From Anaeramoeba flamelloides (Eukaryota > Metamonada > Anaeramoebidae), in the NCBI GenBank assembly GCA_027625915.1, contig JANTQA010000063.1:5909501-5973500 (forward strand): a stretch of 64,000 nt of DNA. Reading direction: 5' to 3'. Of this stretch, positions 36,020 to 48,107 are shown piece by piece (position 1 is the stretch's first letter; each line of letters opens with the position of its first letter). The notes under the pieces are model-generated. The model did not search any database and was not told where the DNA came from. It saw nothing but the letters and a program-made list of their open reading frames with translations. The position numbers were made by a program, and so were the translations under genes.

Positions 36020-36867
36020 AAAATTAGGTTGATTATTGGAATTAAAATTGAAATAAAATGTCGAATCGGTATGAATCCTATTAAGGTTATAAAAAGTAAT
36101 TTTTTGAAATAAAATTACTTTTATTATTAATTGATCAATAAAGATACCTGATACTAAAATTTCTTAAACCTGAAAGATACCTTTTATTAATCTCTTAAAG
36201 TAAGCTTCAACCTGAATTTGTTAAGTCAAAGCAACAAAAAATTGAAAAAATTAAATTTTCGGTTATGTTGAAAATTAAATCTCAAATTTGGGGTATAGTA
36301 GGGAAAAAAATACCGGACATGAAAAAAATCCCAGACATGATTTTTAATTGTGAGTATTATTAAAATTTTTATATAATTTCGATGAAATCCTTATTATAAC
36401 TAACCAATTTTTTTATGAGATTAGTAATAAACCTACCTAAAGTCCATCAAAGTAAGGTGTCTCTAGAATACTCGAGTAATTGTTTGATAGCCTAATGTTG
36501 ATCAACTTTTTTCGAAAAACAATCGAGTTTTATAGAGGTTTACTAGAGTTTAGAAAATGATAATTTTTCTTCTTGTTTTATTGATTGGTTGAATAGTGTT
36601 TTGAACAAGTGTGATTTCATCAATCATCATTTTAATAAGTGGGGGAGTTATAATTGAAAAAGTCGGATTCTTAAAAAAAGGAATTTGATTGTAAATAAAT
36701 GAAATTACGCAATAATTTTACTAATATTCACAATTAAAAATCTTGTCAGAGATTTTTTTCATGTCCGGTATTTTTTTCACTGCTCTAAATTTGAACATCC
36801 TTAAATTTTCATTTCATTTGATGTTTTGAATTCTATTTTAATTCCAATAATCAACCTAATTTTTTTG
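36020..36867. mobile_element. Outer inverted-repeat element G
   Basis: The left end (AAATTAGGTTGATTATTGGA, then ATTAAAATTGAAATAAAATG) is repeated in inverse at the right end (TTTTAATTCCAATAATCAAC). The element is 848 bp, non-coding, and encloses a second element at about 36291-36790. Confidence 0.6.
36291..36790. mobile_element. Inner element with Tc1/mariner-like ends, nested in G
   Basis: Left arm TAGTAGGGAAAAAAATACCG then GACATGAAAAAAATC. The right arm is the inverse (ACATGATTTTTAATTGTGAG-type inner part, CATGTCCGGTATTTTTTTCA at the end, then CTGCT). The CAGTG-plus-A-run terminus resembles Tc1/mariner ends. It lies wholly within the outer element. Confidence 0.6.
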
Positions 36868-38016
36868 ATCTAGTTTTTACTTTAAAATGAACAAAAAAAG
36901 ATATTATAAAATATTAGAAAATTTGCTTTTTTACCCTACTATTATTTTCCAATTTAAAAATGAAAATAATTAGTTCAAATTCCAAAATATTTTTTTTGAT
37001 ATAAGCTGAAGAGAATCCAAAGATCTTTAGAACACCCTTTAGAAATGATTTTTTTCGACAATAATATAAACTTCCTTAGTTAACTACGATATAAAAATTT
37101 TTACTCGACTTAATTTGATTGTAGCAGTAATAATTACTATTCATTTTGGAAAATTGAAATAAAAATTTTCATTTATTAATTGGAAAATAACAATAGTTTT
37201 ATGATTAAAACGGATTGAAAATTGTTTTCCAAAAACCCAAGATTAAAAAATCAAATTTTTCTTTTACTTTTATTTTATGAAACAAACAGAAAAAAACATG
37301 CACTTCACTTTACCCTTTTTTCTTTTATAAATAGAGTTTTCAAAGAAGTAAAATTCAAATTTGAGGTGTTATCAGAAAAAAGCAAATGTACATGAAGCAA
37401 AATATTTTTTTTTAGACAGACAGAGTATTATTATAAGGTTAGACTGAAGAATACCTATACACTTTTTTAAAAAACTCTCTGGTATACAAATTTGAGTTGA
37501 TGTTGTTTAATCCCTTTAGATTAAAAAATTAACAATTACCCAAAGATTTGTAAAATAGTTTGATCAAAATCTAAAATTGGAAATTCACTTTAATTGTTTT
37601 TGAAAGGAAATGATTTTTCTTATTATATAACAAACGAAAAAACTGTATACGTACTCAAAAAAACTCGTCCAAAAAAGAGAGAAATGCAATTAGGTTATTT
37701 TTCCTGTTTTTTTATCAAATAAATTTTTATTTGGTTTTTCAAATTTAGAAAAGCTTTAAAAGAATTAAGATTCCATAACCTAGACTCTTTACTACCAACA
37801 AAAACTCCAAAACCAAAATAAAAGCTTTTTTGTAAACTTTGACGATTTTCCGAAAAATGGGATGGGTTTAATTAGTAAAAATACTTTTTGAAATTAAAAA
37901 ATAACATAAACAACTTCTAGGTTTCTTGTAACTTTGTGTTCTATTAAAAGAACTAAATGATCATTTTTTTAAACCTGTTTTTTTTCGATTTAGATTGCTT
38001 TTTTGAAATACTAATA

Positions 38017-40593
38017 ATGTACCAACCTTCGAGCTTTCAATCAGAATTAACACTACCATTAATGGCTGATGAAATTATAATTCACCCAGAACTTGAATTG
38101 TCCTCTTCATTTTTGATGACTGAATTTGTTACAAAAAATAAAAACACGAAATTCGATCGCAAACTAAGCAAGCAAAATAATTATTCGTCCCCAAAGAATT
38201 GTAGTCAAAATGAGAACAAAATTGAAAACAACCCATTTCACAATCCAAAGGACCAGTCATATATTTTAAACGCAAGAACTACTGTAAATAATTCCAATTA
38301 TCCATTAAACACTTTACAAAAAAAAAGCTCGCAATCTTCTATTCTTATGGACGAACCCTTGCGTCGAATTTCAAATAACAACCTTGAGTTGCAATTAAAC
38401 ATCAAAAAGATGATTACTAATGAAATTTCTCACGAACAAATCGAAAAGGGTATTTTCAGAGAAATAGATAATTTTCAAGAAGTCGAAGAGCAATTTAATT
38501 TTATGAACAAAATGAGTAACATTATCCACATTGATGAAAGTGACGAAGAAGGCGATTATGGGTACAATAACAATGAAGATCGAAATAATAACAAAATGAA
38601 TATTGAAGAAGAAAAAGAAGAAGAAGAAAAAGAAGAAGAAGAAGACTTTGAAAAAGAAAAACTTTTTGCAAAAGATTCGTTTGGAGAAAGAAAGGAAGGA
38701 AATAAAAATAGAAAGGACAAAGAAAACCAAAAAGGATCTGAAACAGCAAATTCCCATAATGGACGAAATTTCGATAATTCTGAAGAAAATCAAAATTACC
38801 AAACCTTGATCCATTCTGAAAAAAATTCCATAATTTTCCAGCCAACAAATTCAATTATATCTTTACTTGAAATACAAATGAACCAACCTCTAGATCACAA
38901 ACTGGGTTCGAATTCAGGCTTTGGTTCAGGTTTTGGATTTGGCTCTGGTTCAAATTTCAGTTTTGGTTCGTTTGGCTCATTTAATTCGTTTGGCTCATTT
39001 GGCTCCTATGGCTCCTATGGCTCCTACGGTTTGTATAGTTCATTTGGGAAATCTAACAAGGCCAATAATTATGAAAATGATGAAAACGATGACGAAGCTA
39101 CTGAATTACCACAAGGCTCACTCGAATCAGAAGAATTGGACTTGCTATTAGGACTAAATAACGAAAATTATAATAAGGAAGCAAATACAGTTCCAAAGCC
39201 AACAATAAAAACACAAACACAAAGAAATATCATAAAGGAATATGACATTTATTCAAAAACAAACACAAACGAAATGGATGTGTGTTCGAAAAATCAAAAA
39301 TTAAACCACAGACAAAAACAAACAGAAACACTTATACAAAAGAAAAAAAATCAGACACGGAATAAAGAATCCAATCGAGAAAATACAAACAAAAAAAGTA
39401 TTGTCACAGATAAAGGAAAAATGGAAAATAATGAAAAATTAACAAAAAAACAATCAAAACAAAAAATGAAAAAAAAAAGACAAAGAAAAAGAAAATTCAC
39501 AAAATCTATTGAAACTTCTAAAGGAAACGAAAACACTTTAAACAATTTCCAATTAGATAACCTTGAATTCGGAAAAGATGTTTTTAAATTAATCGCTGGG
39601 CAGCTTTGGGTAATTATGGGTGGAGGAACTGTGAAAGTTTTAAAGCCATATACGAACACATTTTGTAAAAAACTTAATTCAATCTTTAAAGGTATAAAAC
39701 TTGAAAATAAATCATTTCAAAAGCAATTAAAGTATTTGCTATCTAATTCTAGAAGAACATTCACAGAATTTATTTTAGAAATCTTTATTGGTATTTTGTC
39801 TTTAATATTTAGTGACTCTGTTCCTGATCTTACAATAGAGTTTTGGAATTTGCTTGAAGAGTTATGTATGATAAACATTAAAAAAAACGAGAAAATAAAT
39901 GAAAATGAAAATGAAAATGAAAACCAAAATGAAAATGTAAATGAAAATGTAAATGTGAATGTAAATGAAAATGAAAATGATAATGATAATGAAGATGCAA
40001 ATGATAAAATTAGTAAAAAACTTGAAGGAATTTATGAAAAAATTTATCAAGAACATATCCTAATGCATTGGTTTAATAAAAGATTCTGTGAACACATCGG
40101 GCAAATTTTCCCAAGAAGTGATCAAAAGATCTTTTTTAATGAACATTTATTTTATTTTGGAAAATCAAAATTTTTATTGAGCTGTATGCTATTAGCAAAG
40201 GATATGATCAAAAGACGAAACGAACTCGAAAAATATTTCCATTTAATTACCGAAACCTACGATAACGACCCTTTAAATTTATATTTTCATAACAGAGGCA
40301 ATAAATTAAAATTTGTAAAAAATTATATTTCTGAATTTGGGTTAAATAATGGAGAATATTGGTCTATAATTTCCAATGATTATATTTCTAGAGTCGCATT
40401 CACACCTGGGCATATACTAAAGCATCCCATTTTTAAAAACGTATTATCAAACCCCAAATTTTTACAATTAGGAACGATTAAAAAGATACCAAGTGTTGAA
40501 AAACACAGAAACGTAACCAAATCGGTAAATGTTAAACAAATACAAATAAAAAATGATTGGTTATTTAAGAAAAATATAAATAAGGATGATTAA
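38017..40593 (+). CDS. Unrecognised 858-residue protein with low-complexity N-terminal half
   Basis: Not recognised. The start at 38017 (MYQPSSFQSELTLPL) is preferred over the ATG at 37957, whose 20 extra residues are a hydrophobic translation of the T-rich leader. The N-terminal half is disordered: Asn/Ser-rich, an acidic run (about 182-212), and a Gly/Ser/Phe/Tyr tract of SFGS and SYGS units (about 296-345), then a Lys/Arg-rich stretch near 480-505. The C-terminal part (about 515-615 and 668-830), interrupted by an Asn-Glu/Val repeat (about 627-658), has ordinary composition and looks folded, with phrases such as LWVIMGGGTVKVLKPYTNTF and GQIFPRSDQKIFFNEHLFYF. No catalytic signature, zinc finger or transmembrane helix is evident. 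The Phe-Gly units are too few to call a nucleoporin. No intron is needed. Stop TAA. Confidence 0.7.
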   Translation: MYQPSSFQSELTLPLMADEIIIHPELELSSSFLMTEFVTKNKNTKFDRKLSKQNNYSSPKNCSQNENKIENNPFHNPKDQSYILNARTTVNNSNYPLNTLQKKSSQSSILMDEPLRRISNNNLELQLNIKKMITNEISHEQIEKGIFREIDNFQEVEEQFNFMNKMSNIIHIDESDEEGDYGYNNNEDRNNNKMNIEEEKEEEEKEEEEDFEKEKLFAKDSFGERKEGNKNRKDKENQKGSETANSHNGRNFDNSEENQNYQTLIHSEKNSIIFQPTNSIISLLEIQMNQPLDHKLGSNSGFGSGFGFGSGSNFSFGSFGSFNSFGSFGSYGSYGSYGLYSSFGKSNKANNYENDENDDEATELPQGSLESEELDLLLGLNNENYNKEANTVPKPTIKTQTQRNIIKEYDIYSKTNTNEMDVCSKNQKLNHRQKQTETLIQKKKNQTRNKESNRENTNKKSIVTDKGKMENNEKLTKKQSKQKMKKKRQRKRKFTKSIETSKGNENTLNNFQLDNLEFGKDVFKLIAGQLWVIMGGGTVKVLKPYTNTFCKKLNSIFKGIKLENKSFQKQLKYLLSNSRRTFTEFILEIFIGILSLIFSDSVPDLTIEFWNLLEELCMINIKKNEKINENENENENQNENVNENVNVNVNENENDNDNEDANDKISKKLEGIYEKIYQEHILMHWFNKRFCEHIGQIFPRSDQKIFFNEHLFYFGKSKFLLSCMLLAKDMIKRRNELEKYFHLITETYDNDPLNLYFHNRGNKLKFVKNYISEFGLNNGEYWSIISNDYISRVAFTPGHILKHPIFKNVLSNPKFLQLGTIKKIPSVEKHRNVTKSVNVKQIQIKNDWLFKKNINKDD

Positions 40594-41624
40594 TTGATGA
40601 GCGCTATTACTAGGATTATTTTTTTTTTTTACTTATCCAAAATTTTATAGTTTTAATACTTATGTATCTTTAAAGATATATATATATATATATATATATA
40701 TCCATTGAAAAAATTTAAAAATTGATATTAAAATAATTGAACCGTGTTATTAATTTATTCATTCACATAACTAAAATATTAAAACAAATAGCAATAAACG
40801 TGTAAAGATAAACGAACTGTGATAATTGCAGAATAAAACAAATATTGGGGGGCTAGAATAGAGATTATAAAACATGCTATTAAATTTATTTGTTTAATAC
40901 TTGATATTTCGAAATTTAGAGAGAGATTCTCTTGAAACGTTAACAAATAATAATGATAATAAATACCAAGATTTTTATACCAATAACAATAATTCCAAAT
41001 TATATTAATGGAAAATATCGATGTGATTAATTATTTAAATCGAAAAAAAATCTTTTTTTTTTTTTTTTTACCATTCTCTTTTTGAAGTATGTTGAAATCT
41101 TTCTTCATTCTTAAAAATCTTCAAAAAAAAAAAAAATTATACATTAATTTAAAATAATAAATTATCAAAAATAAAAATGCTATTTATTTTTTTTGAAACA
41201 TAAACTTTTTCTTTGAGAAAATTTAAGTAAATAATTTTTGATAACTACATATAAGAAAGAGATTAGCACTCTTAAAAGTTTAAGATAGCCTTGTAGTTGT
41301 TGTGAAAAGATTTTGAGAACTCTTTGCATTATTAGGCAAAGTTTGGAAATTTTCTGATCTTCTTATTTCCAATTTTAACAAAGTGAATTAAGAAGTATTT
41401 TACTAATAAATTTTCTTTAAATATGATATTTAAAGTTATTTTAACAGTATTTTGTTGTTTTTCTTTATGATGCAGTTTAGTTGATAACAGTGGAATTTGC
41501 GAAGGTCTCAATTTATAACCAATCGTTTACATAAGCTATTTCCAAGAAAGTGTGGCAAAGCTATTTTAAAATAGATCTATTAAAAGGACTATTCAAAAAA
41601 GTATTTAAATATCCAAAATCAAAT

Positions 41625-42130
41625 AACTGCCATTTATCGATTCTGGATAATGATTCAATTTATTTCTTGGTATTATATTATATAAATAAAATATATTAAA
41701 TTTTCTGATCTCGATTTCATCTGATATTTTTAAGGAGTGAAAATCGGTGTTTATTATTTTCTTTTTGATCGAAAAAAATAGTTATCAAAACTTATTTAAT
41801 CCCAAAAAATTCTCAAATAGAATTGAAAACATATAACTACCCTTTATTGCTTGAAAAATCATTTGTAACCTTTCCATATTTCCTGTTTTTTTATTGAAAT
41901 TGGTTGAAAATTGTTTTTTCCAAAAAAAGTTCTATTTTTTTTTTGTTTATTTTCTTTTTCATCGAACTTAGAATAAAATAAATACCTTAGCCAATGATTC
42001 AACCAGTATTAATATTAAACTTAATTTTTTATTGTTAATTAACAAATACCTACACTAACAACGATGATTTTTTATGAAATTAAAAAAAAATTCCCAACTT
42101 TTTTGGAAATACCTTATTTTGGCACATAAA
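41625..42130 (+). repeat. Dispersed repeat family F, copy 3
   Basis: Same block order as 34085-34600. It includes TTTATTGAAATTGGTTGAAA, a CCAAAAAAAGT run, AATAAATACCTTAG and AACAAATACCTACACTAACA. Divergence from copy 2 is substantial. Confidence 0.6.
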
Positions 42131-43869
42131 AACAAAATACTTGTTCAATAAAAACAAAAAAAAGCGCTTAATAATTCGGATAAAGTTTGGAAAAAGAATA
42201 AATTCCATTTCTTTATTGAAAACAAGTTCTTAAATCGAACACTATTTTTTTTATTTTTTTTAAAAAAAAACAAGATCATTTTTTTTTAAAAAAATTTGTT
42301 TGTTCTCTTTTTTCTTTACAAAAAGGAGAGAAGAGGCCATTCAGAAAAGATTTTGAAAAGTAGAAAGAAATAAATGATTATTTAATAAAAAAAAATAAAA
42401 AAAAAATTTTTTTTTACTACATCAATTTTTAAATTTTAGAGTACTGTTCAAAATACTTCATATTCAAGAACACCAATAGATAAATGTAGATTTTTAAGTT
42501 AGATGGTTTTCGCGTAGTGGATGACAAAAGGAAAATAAAAGTATCGATTGATCTCATTGTAAGGAAGGAACGATCTAGTTTGTCTCTATAAAATTTTAAA
42601 CCAAGTTTTATCCCCAATAAGGAAAATGTAAAATTATAACTTTAATGTTTTTGCAAACTAAATTCCGAGAATAAGACCCTTTGAAGAGTAAGTTCTTTAA
42701 AGTACCATTAAAAAATAACAAATTGTTTTTTTTGGCTTAAATTTATTTTTTTTTTTAATGTTTTGGCAAGTTAGATACCGAGTTGAAAAAATAAATATCA
42801 TCTCATATTTTTTCATTTGTTCAACAATCATCAGTTATAATTCTTCGTTTTGATCTCCTTCCAGACTCAAAATATAAGATTTTTCTGGTGCTAAAATGAT
42901 ATTAATCATCTTTCTTCGAACTCATCACTATCATATTATATCACTTTGAACAATCTCTATTTTTTTTCGTTCTTCAAGTCCAAACTTAGAGTATAACAAG
43001 GAAATTGTTTCCAAACCAAAACAATAAACACAGATATTGTATCAATAAATTAAATATTAACAATCCTGAATTTTCTATTTTCTAAAAAATCTTGATTAAT
43101 TTTCTTTTTCAGTTATTTTAAAATAAATAATTACCCCTAATCACAAACTAAAAAAAAAATTTTAATTCAAAAAAAAAAAATAAAATAAAAATTGTACAGT
43201 AAGTAATAGATTTATATAAAAAATATCCTTTTATTTTAATAATAATTTTAACTTCCAAAAAAAAAAATGTCAATTCTGAATGAATCTTCATTTTAAAACT
43301 TATTTATTTTTTTAAAGATGTTAATTTTAGATGAAAAAAATCACAAGACTGTTATTTTTAAAAAGATTACACAAAAAATATTTATTTATTTTTATTTATT
43401 ATAATATTATTGAAGAAGTTTAAATTACATTCAAAATATCCTTAGACTTAAATTTTCTTGTAGAAATTCAAACCTATAATATTAGATTTTTCAATGATTG
43501 ATTAATTAAAAGAATCTTAAACTATCTTGGTTCAAAATTATTTGATTAATATTAAATTCTTCTTCTTCTTTTTTTTTTTGAAATAGTAATCTAATATTAT
43601 AAACCGAAGTACCCATCAATAAAAAATGATCAATATTTTCTATAATTTCCCCTTTTTTATATTTTAAATATAACACATAATCTATTTTTTTTATTTATTA
43701 TTTCATAGTATTATCTATTTAAGCATTTAGTAATAATTGAGAATTGTAGACTTTCTGTACTTGAAGGAAAACGTAAATATATTCTTGTGGTTTTTAAATA
43801 AAAAATTTTGTTTTTTTATATTGTAAAAAAATTTTATGGAGTATTTTACGAAATGGTTAAGTATATAAG

Positions 43870-44140
43870 TTTTCTTTAGGTTTTCTTTGTTATTAGAATA
43901 TTTTTCAATTTTCGAAATCAATAGAAAACTCAAGAAAACCTAACAAAAAGTGTCTGTATAGTGCCGCCAAGTACCTAGTTTTTTTTTAATTTGAGAAATA
44001 GAAAGAAAATTTTAGAAATTTTCGGTTTATTTCAAAAAGCAAAAAAAAAAAACCTAAACACAGTTTTCCAGAATTCAAAAGAATAGAGTATATATTTTGA
44101 TTTTACTCAATGGTTTTAAATCCTCGAAAATATAAATAAA
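43870..44140. mobile_element. Family B element, copy 3
   Basis: Two palindromes joined by TGCCGCCAAGTACCTAGTTT. The first has TTAGGTTTTCTTTG and its inverse AAGAAAACCTAA. The second has GAATTCAAAAGAATAGAGTA facing TTTTACTCAATGG. The arrangement matches the other family B copies. Confidence 0.55.
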
Positions 44141-45940
44141 TTATATAATTATAGAATTCAAAATTATTTTATTGTTTCAGAAAAAAAAATAAATAATTTA
44201 TCTGTTAAATAATCAAATACAAAGATATACTACACAACCTATATATTATTGGAGTTTGGCCCCAAATCACAAAATATCTGAAAAATATTGTAACAACACC
44301 CATAAAAAATCTATTTGTTGATTAAGAGAAAGAAATTCTTATAAAATATTATAAGTTTAATAAATTTTGTTAAAAAAAATTACAAATATTGGATTTTTTT
44401 CAATCAAGTCTTACCAATATCCAAAATGCTACTTTTTTCTTTAATAATTTTTGGAAATTTCATTATAAAAAAATTATTATTGCGTCAATCTAATCAACAA
44501 TAAATAATTATTTTCAAAATTTTTTATTTTCAAAGTTAGAATAAACAATTGTGTTTTTTTTTTAAATTTGAAAAATATAATTTTTTAAAACCTTTTTTGT
44601 GATTTCGTGTTAATGGCAATAAAAAGTATAAATTTTGTCACACAAAAATTTTCACCTTTTTATAATTATTGGAAATATTTAATATCATTATTTTTTTTTC
44701 ATAAAAAAAAACAAAATCCCCTACTTTTTATTTCCTTTTCAAATATTAATCTATATATTACTAGATTTTTTAAAAAAATTTAACAAAAAAAATAATTATT
44801 AATTAAAATGATGAAACAGATATTAAAAAAAAACTGAATTATTCATAACTCAAATAAAACGATTTTAAACATTTATTTTTTAAAATCTTACCCCACAAAG
44901 AAAATATTTTTGTGAATTTGTCTAATGAACAAATTACAACAATGGTTTGAAATTTTGTTGAAAGTTTGTAAATTAACAGTGGAACTAAAGATATATCAAA
45001 AGAGATTTGTTATAATAAGTTGAAATAAAAATAAACTTAAATTTATTTTAAACAGTTCGAAATGAAGGGATGTGGAATTTTAACTAATAAATAAGAAAAT
45101 ATAATATAGAAAATTTCTCTTTTTGTTATAATAAATAGACTGTTTTTTATTTTCTTTAACCAAATGTCATATGTATCATAATATTAGAGCAGAGTCGTCT
45201 GATCCCGGTATTAAAAAAATAGATTATACACTGATTTATTATCATATCTTAACAGTTCTCCAATTCTTATCAAATACAATTAAGGTGTGAGTATTTTTTT
45301 AAATAGAAAATAACATCTTAATTATCCTATTTTTTTTTTTTTTTTGTAATCTGTATTTTGGTTAATGAAATCGATCAATTTACCTATATAAACAATTTAT
45401 GAATTTGATTCATATTTTTTTAATTCCAAAATTCACACGTTTCCAATATTAAACTAAATAAAGTTACCAATTATTTTTTATAAAAAATTAAAATGGTTAT
45501 TGACAATCATTTATGTTATTTTTTAGATTAGATTGGAAATTTTTGATTTTAAAAGTAAATTTTTAATATATTTTATAATTTTTAATTAATTATATTTCAA
45601 TTCAAATCTCAGTTTATAAATATAATTGAGGTATATTTGTATACATAAATGAATATATGATAGAATCTTAACAAAAATTTCTTACTTAAGGGATTAGTGT
45701 CTACCAAGTAGAGGTCAAAATCAAATTTTATTGTAATTAGGTATAACAAAATGAGTGATACATGGTTTAAATGTCTGTAAAAAATCAATTAAGTTATTAG
45801 ATTAATATTTATTAATCATATCAATTAAAAATTATCATTGTATTAGTAAAATTTTCGAACAATTTCAGAAAAAAATCTGCATTTGTCAACAAATTCAAAG
45901 GATGAACTATCAATATTCAGACTTCCAAAGTTTCATATAA

Positions 45941-46139
45941 ACAGTCAGTTTCACTTTTAAGGCACAAAATTTCAACGAAATTTAAGGCACAATCAAAATC
46001 TCAAATTAAGGCACAAAATTCAAATTCTAGGAAAAATAAATTGTAAAAAAAAAAATTCCAAATTTTGTGCTTTAATTTGAGATTTTTTTGTGCCTTAAAT
46101 TTCGTTGAAAATTTGTGTCTTAAAAGTGAAACTGACTGT
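45941..46139. mobile_element. Family A foldback element, copy 4
   Basis: The cleanest copy. The left end is ACAGTCAGTTTCACTTTTAA and the right end TTAAAAGTGAAACTGACTGT; it is inverted over most of its 199 bp and flanked on the right by TA. Two opposite-strand open frames across it result from the palindrome and are not genes. Confidence 0.8.
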
Positions 46140-46431
46140 ATCTTTTTTAAATTTGTGTCGAAATGTAGATTATTAGCTAACAAAATTCAATTTTTTAAAA
46201 AATTTTCGTATTTACTAATAAATTTTTTTAAATTATTATTTCTGATGGATTTTCAAAACATATTGATGTTAAAATTAAATTTATAAAAAAAAAAACAAAA
46301 TTATCGGTCTTCAGGTTTTTATGTATGATTATTATGTTAATCTTTGAAATTACAAAATTAAAATAAAAGTTATTTTTGGAAGTTCTAAATATCAATTATT
46401 AAATACCGAATACTCTTATTTGGGTTTCTGA

Positions 46432-46640
46432 TTTTTAGTCTTGAAAAAGGAATTAAAAAAAATTTTCCAAAATGAAACTTTATTAATAGTGATCATTAGT
46501 AAAAAATGTAATAATTTGTTGAGCAATAAGATATGTAGATTTTTTTGAGCCACATAAACTATTTGAGCCTTGAAAAAATAATATCAATTATATCCAATTA
46601 CGTACACACTTTGATTCTAGATCAATCTATAGTGGAGTTT
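46432..46640 (+). repeat. Dispersed repeat H, copy 1
   Basis: Direct match to 55278-55480. Shared blocks are TTGAAAAAGGAATTAAAAA, ATTAGTAAAAAATGTAATAA and AGATTTTT. Both copies lie just right of a family A element, suggesting that the two elements moved or were duplicated together, or share a target preference. Confidence 0.55.
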
Positions 46641-46661
46641 ATTTCTTTAATTTAGATCCAT

Positions 46662-47225
46662 TAAGGTTTACAATCCCTGAAATTTGAAAGAAGATTATCT
46701 TGTGTATTAGGTGTAGCGACTTGTTAATTTTTTTCTTAGCTGATCGATCTTTGAGTGCTTATGAGTTTTAAAAGTTTTTCAAAATGTCAATTATTGACAA
46801 TTTATATTTTTTTTTTTCCGAAATCTGAATTGAACAGTGAAAGATTAATAAATTGGAACTTAAGTTATAATAAAATGATATTTTTGGATTGGTGGTTAAA
46901 ATTTTTAATTAGGTTAGGTTTTATTTGGTGCTTTTAAATACAATTTTTTTTCCAACAAGTTAATTTACTAAAAAGTAAATCAAAATTTTTCTTCTACGAC
47001 CCAAAAATTAAAATTTATTCTTAAACACCTACCAGTCTATTTAATCTTACACTCCTCGATTCGGATTTCGGAAAAAAAAAAATATAAATTGTCAATAATT
47101 GACATTTTGAAAAACTTTTAAAACTCATAAGCACTCAAAGATCGATCAGCAAAGAACCAAATTAACAATTCACTACATCCTACGTAATTTAATCTATTTT
47201 CTAATTTCAGGGAGTGTAAACCTTT
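46662..47225. mobile_element. Large foldback element D, copy 1
   Basis: Inverted arms of about 220 bp around a 120-bp loop. Outer arm parts are TTAAGGTTTACAATCCCTGA and its inverse; inner parts are GCTGATCGATC then a 55-bp segment (starting TTTGAGTGCTTATGAGTTTT) and a T-run with CCGAAATC. The inner 55-bp segment is identical in both arms here but differs completely from copy 2. Confidence 0.8.
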
Positions 47226-48107
47226 AGCAATTATTTTGAAATTCTAAAAAGTTGGAAAAACGTCATTTTCTCATTGTAATAAAATAGAAATAAAAATTTC
47301 AAAGAATAGTTATTCTATTTTGAAAATTTTAATCTAAACCACTTGCCGAGCATTTTTTACAGTACCACTTAAACATAACAATAATTTTTGTTTTAAAAAA
47401 AAGATTTGTTATTCTGGGGAGAAAATTACAAAATTCATTGTATCTTCAAGAACATGAAAATTGAAAAACACAAATTTAAAAGTCAAACTAAAATCCAATT
47501 CCTGTGTAAAATATTTCCCATTGTAAGAAAATTTTTATGGTTAAAACTATCCTATATAAAGTAATACTAATATTAATCAATTGGTTGACTAAAACAATTT
47601 TTTATATTTAACAAAAGAATCTTCTCAAAAAAGAAACAAAATCTTTAGTTTAAGATTCCTCACAACAAAGAACCCTGTGTGGTGCTAATAGTTATGGAAA
47701 CAATCATAAACATGAGTATACACTTTTTATAAGTTAAGAAAAATAAATGAATTTAACAGTTTTATTTATTCGAAAAAATAGGAAAAAACAACAATTGATC
47801 TCATAAAAAAAAAATTTAATTTCTGATTTTTTCGTCGATTATTATTTTTTGACACTTCACATAATGAACTATTGTAAGCACACAATGTCACCAACTAGTT
47901 CATTGGAAAATTTACCTTTTATGGTGGAGAAAGACTGAATAAAAAGGTAAATAAAATTTTACAGTTTATCCAAATAGGAAATTTCAACAAGAAATAAATT
48001 GAAAGAAAAAAAAACATTTTTCTTGATTGTTTAGAATTGTCATTTTTTTTGTTGTTTTTCTAAAACCTTGAAAAAAAGACAAAAAAAAAAGAAAACTAAA
48101 AAAAGAA

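Larger units (their letters stand above)
32514..38016. other. Intergenic region between the TBC and unknown genes
   Basis: Contains one family F copy (34085-34600), one family A copy (35304-35494) and a nested pair of inverted-repeat elements (36020-36867). Near 33430-33630 two adjacent frames hold short protein-like stretches (ELRKNIIELVSG, KDLDELWLYLESSTLKN), possibly a decayed exon. No intact gene is seen. Confidence 0.55.
40594..48107. other. 7.5-kb intergenic region
   Basis: Holds family F copy 3 (41625-42130), a family B copy (43870-44140), a family A copy (45941-46139), repeat H copy 1 (46432-46640) and a large foldback element (46662-47225). A minus-strand frame at 42429-42617 (60 codons, starting MGIKLGLKFYRDKL) has a protein-like mix but no recognised family. 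The remainder is A+T-rich with no gene. Confidence 0.55.

Noticed and set aside
37957-38016. Signal peptide or membrane anchor from the upstream ATG of the unknown gene
   Set aside because: The hydrophobic residues come from a T-rich leader with Asp and Glu within it. The downstream ATG begins ordinary protein sequence.
38905-39050. FG-nucleoporin reading of the GSF/GSY tract
   Set aside because: Only a few Phe-Gly pairs in one short tract; the rest of the protein does not resemble a nucleoporin.
46001-46286. Opposing open frames over a family A element
   Set aside because: They arise from the palindrome; the same peptide pieces appear on both strands.
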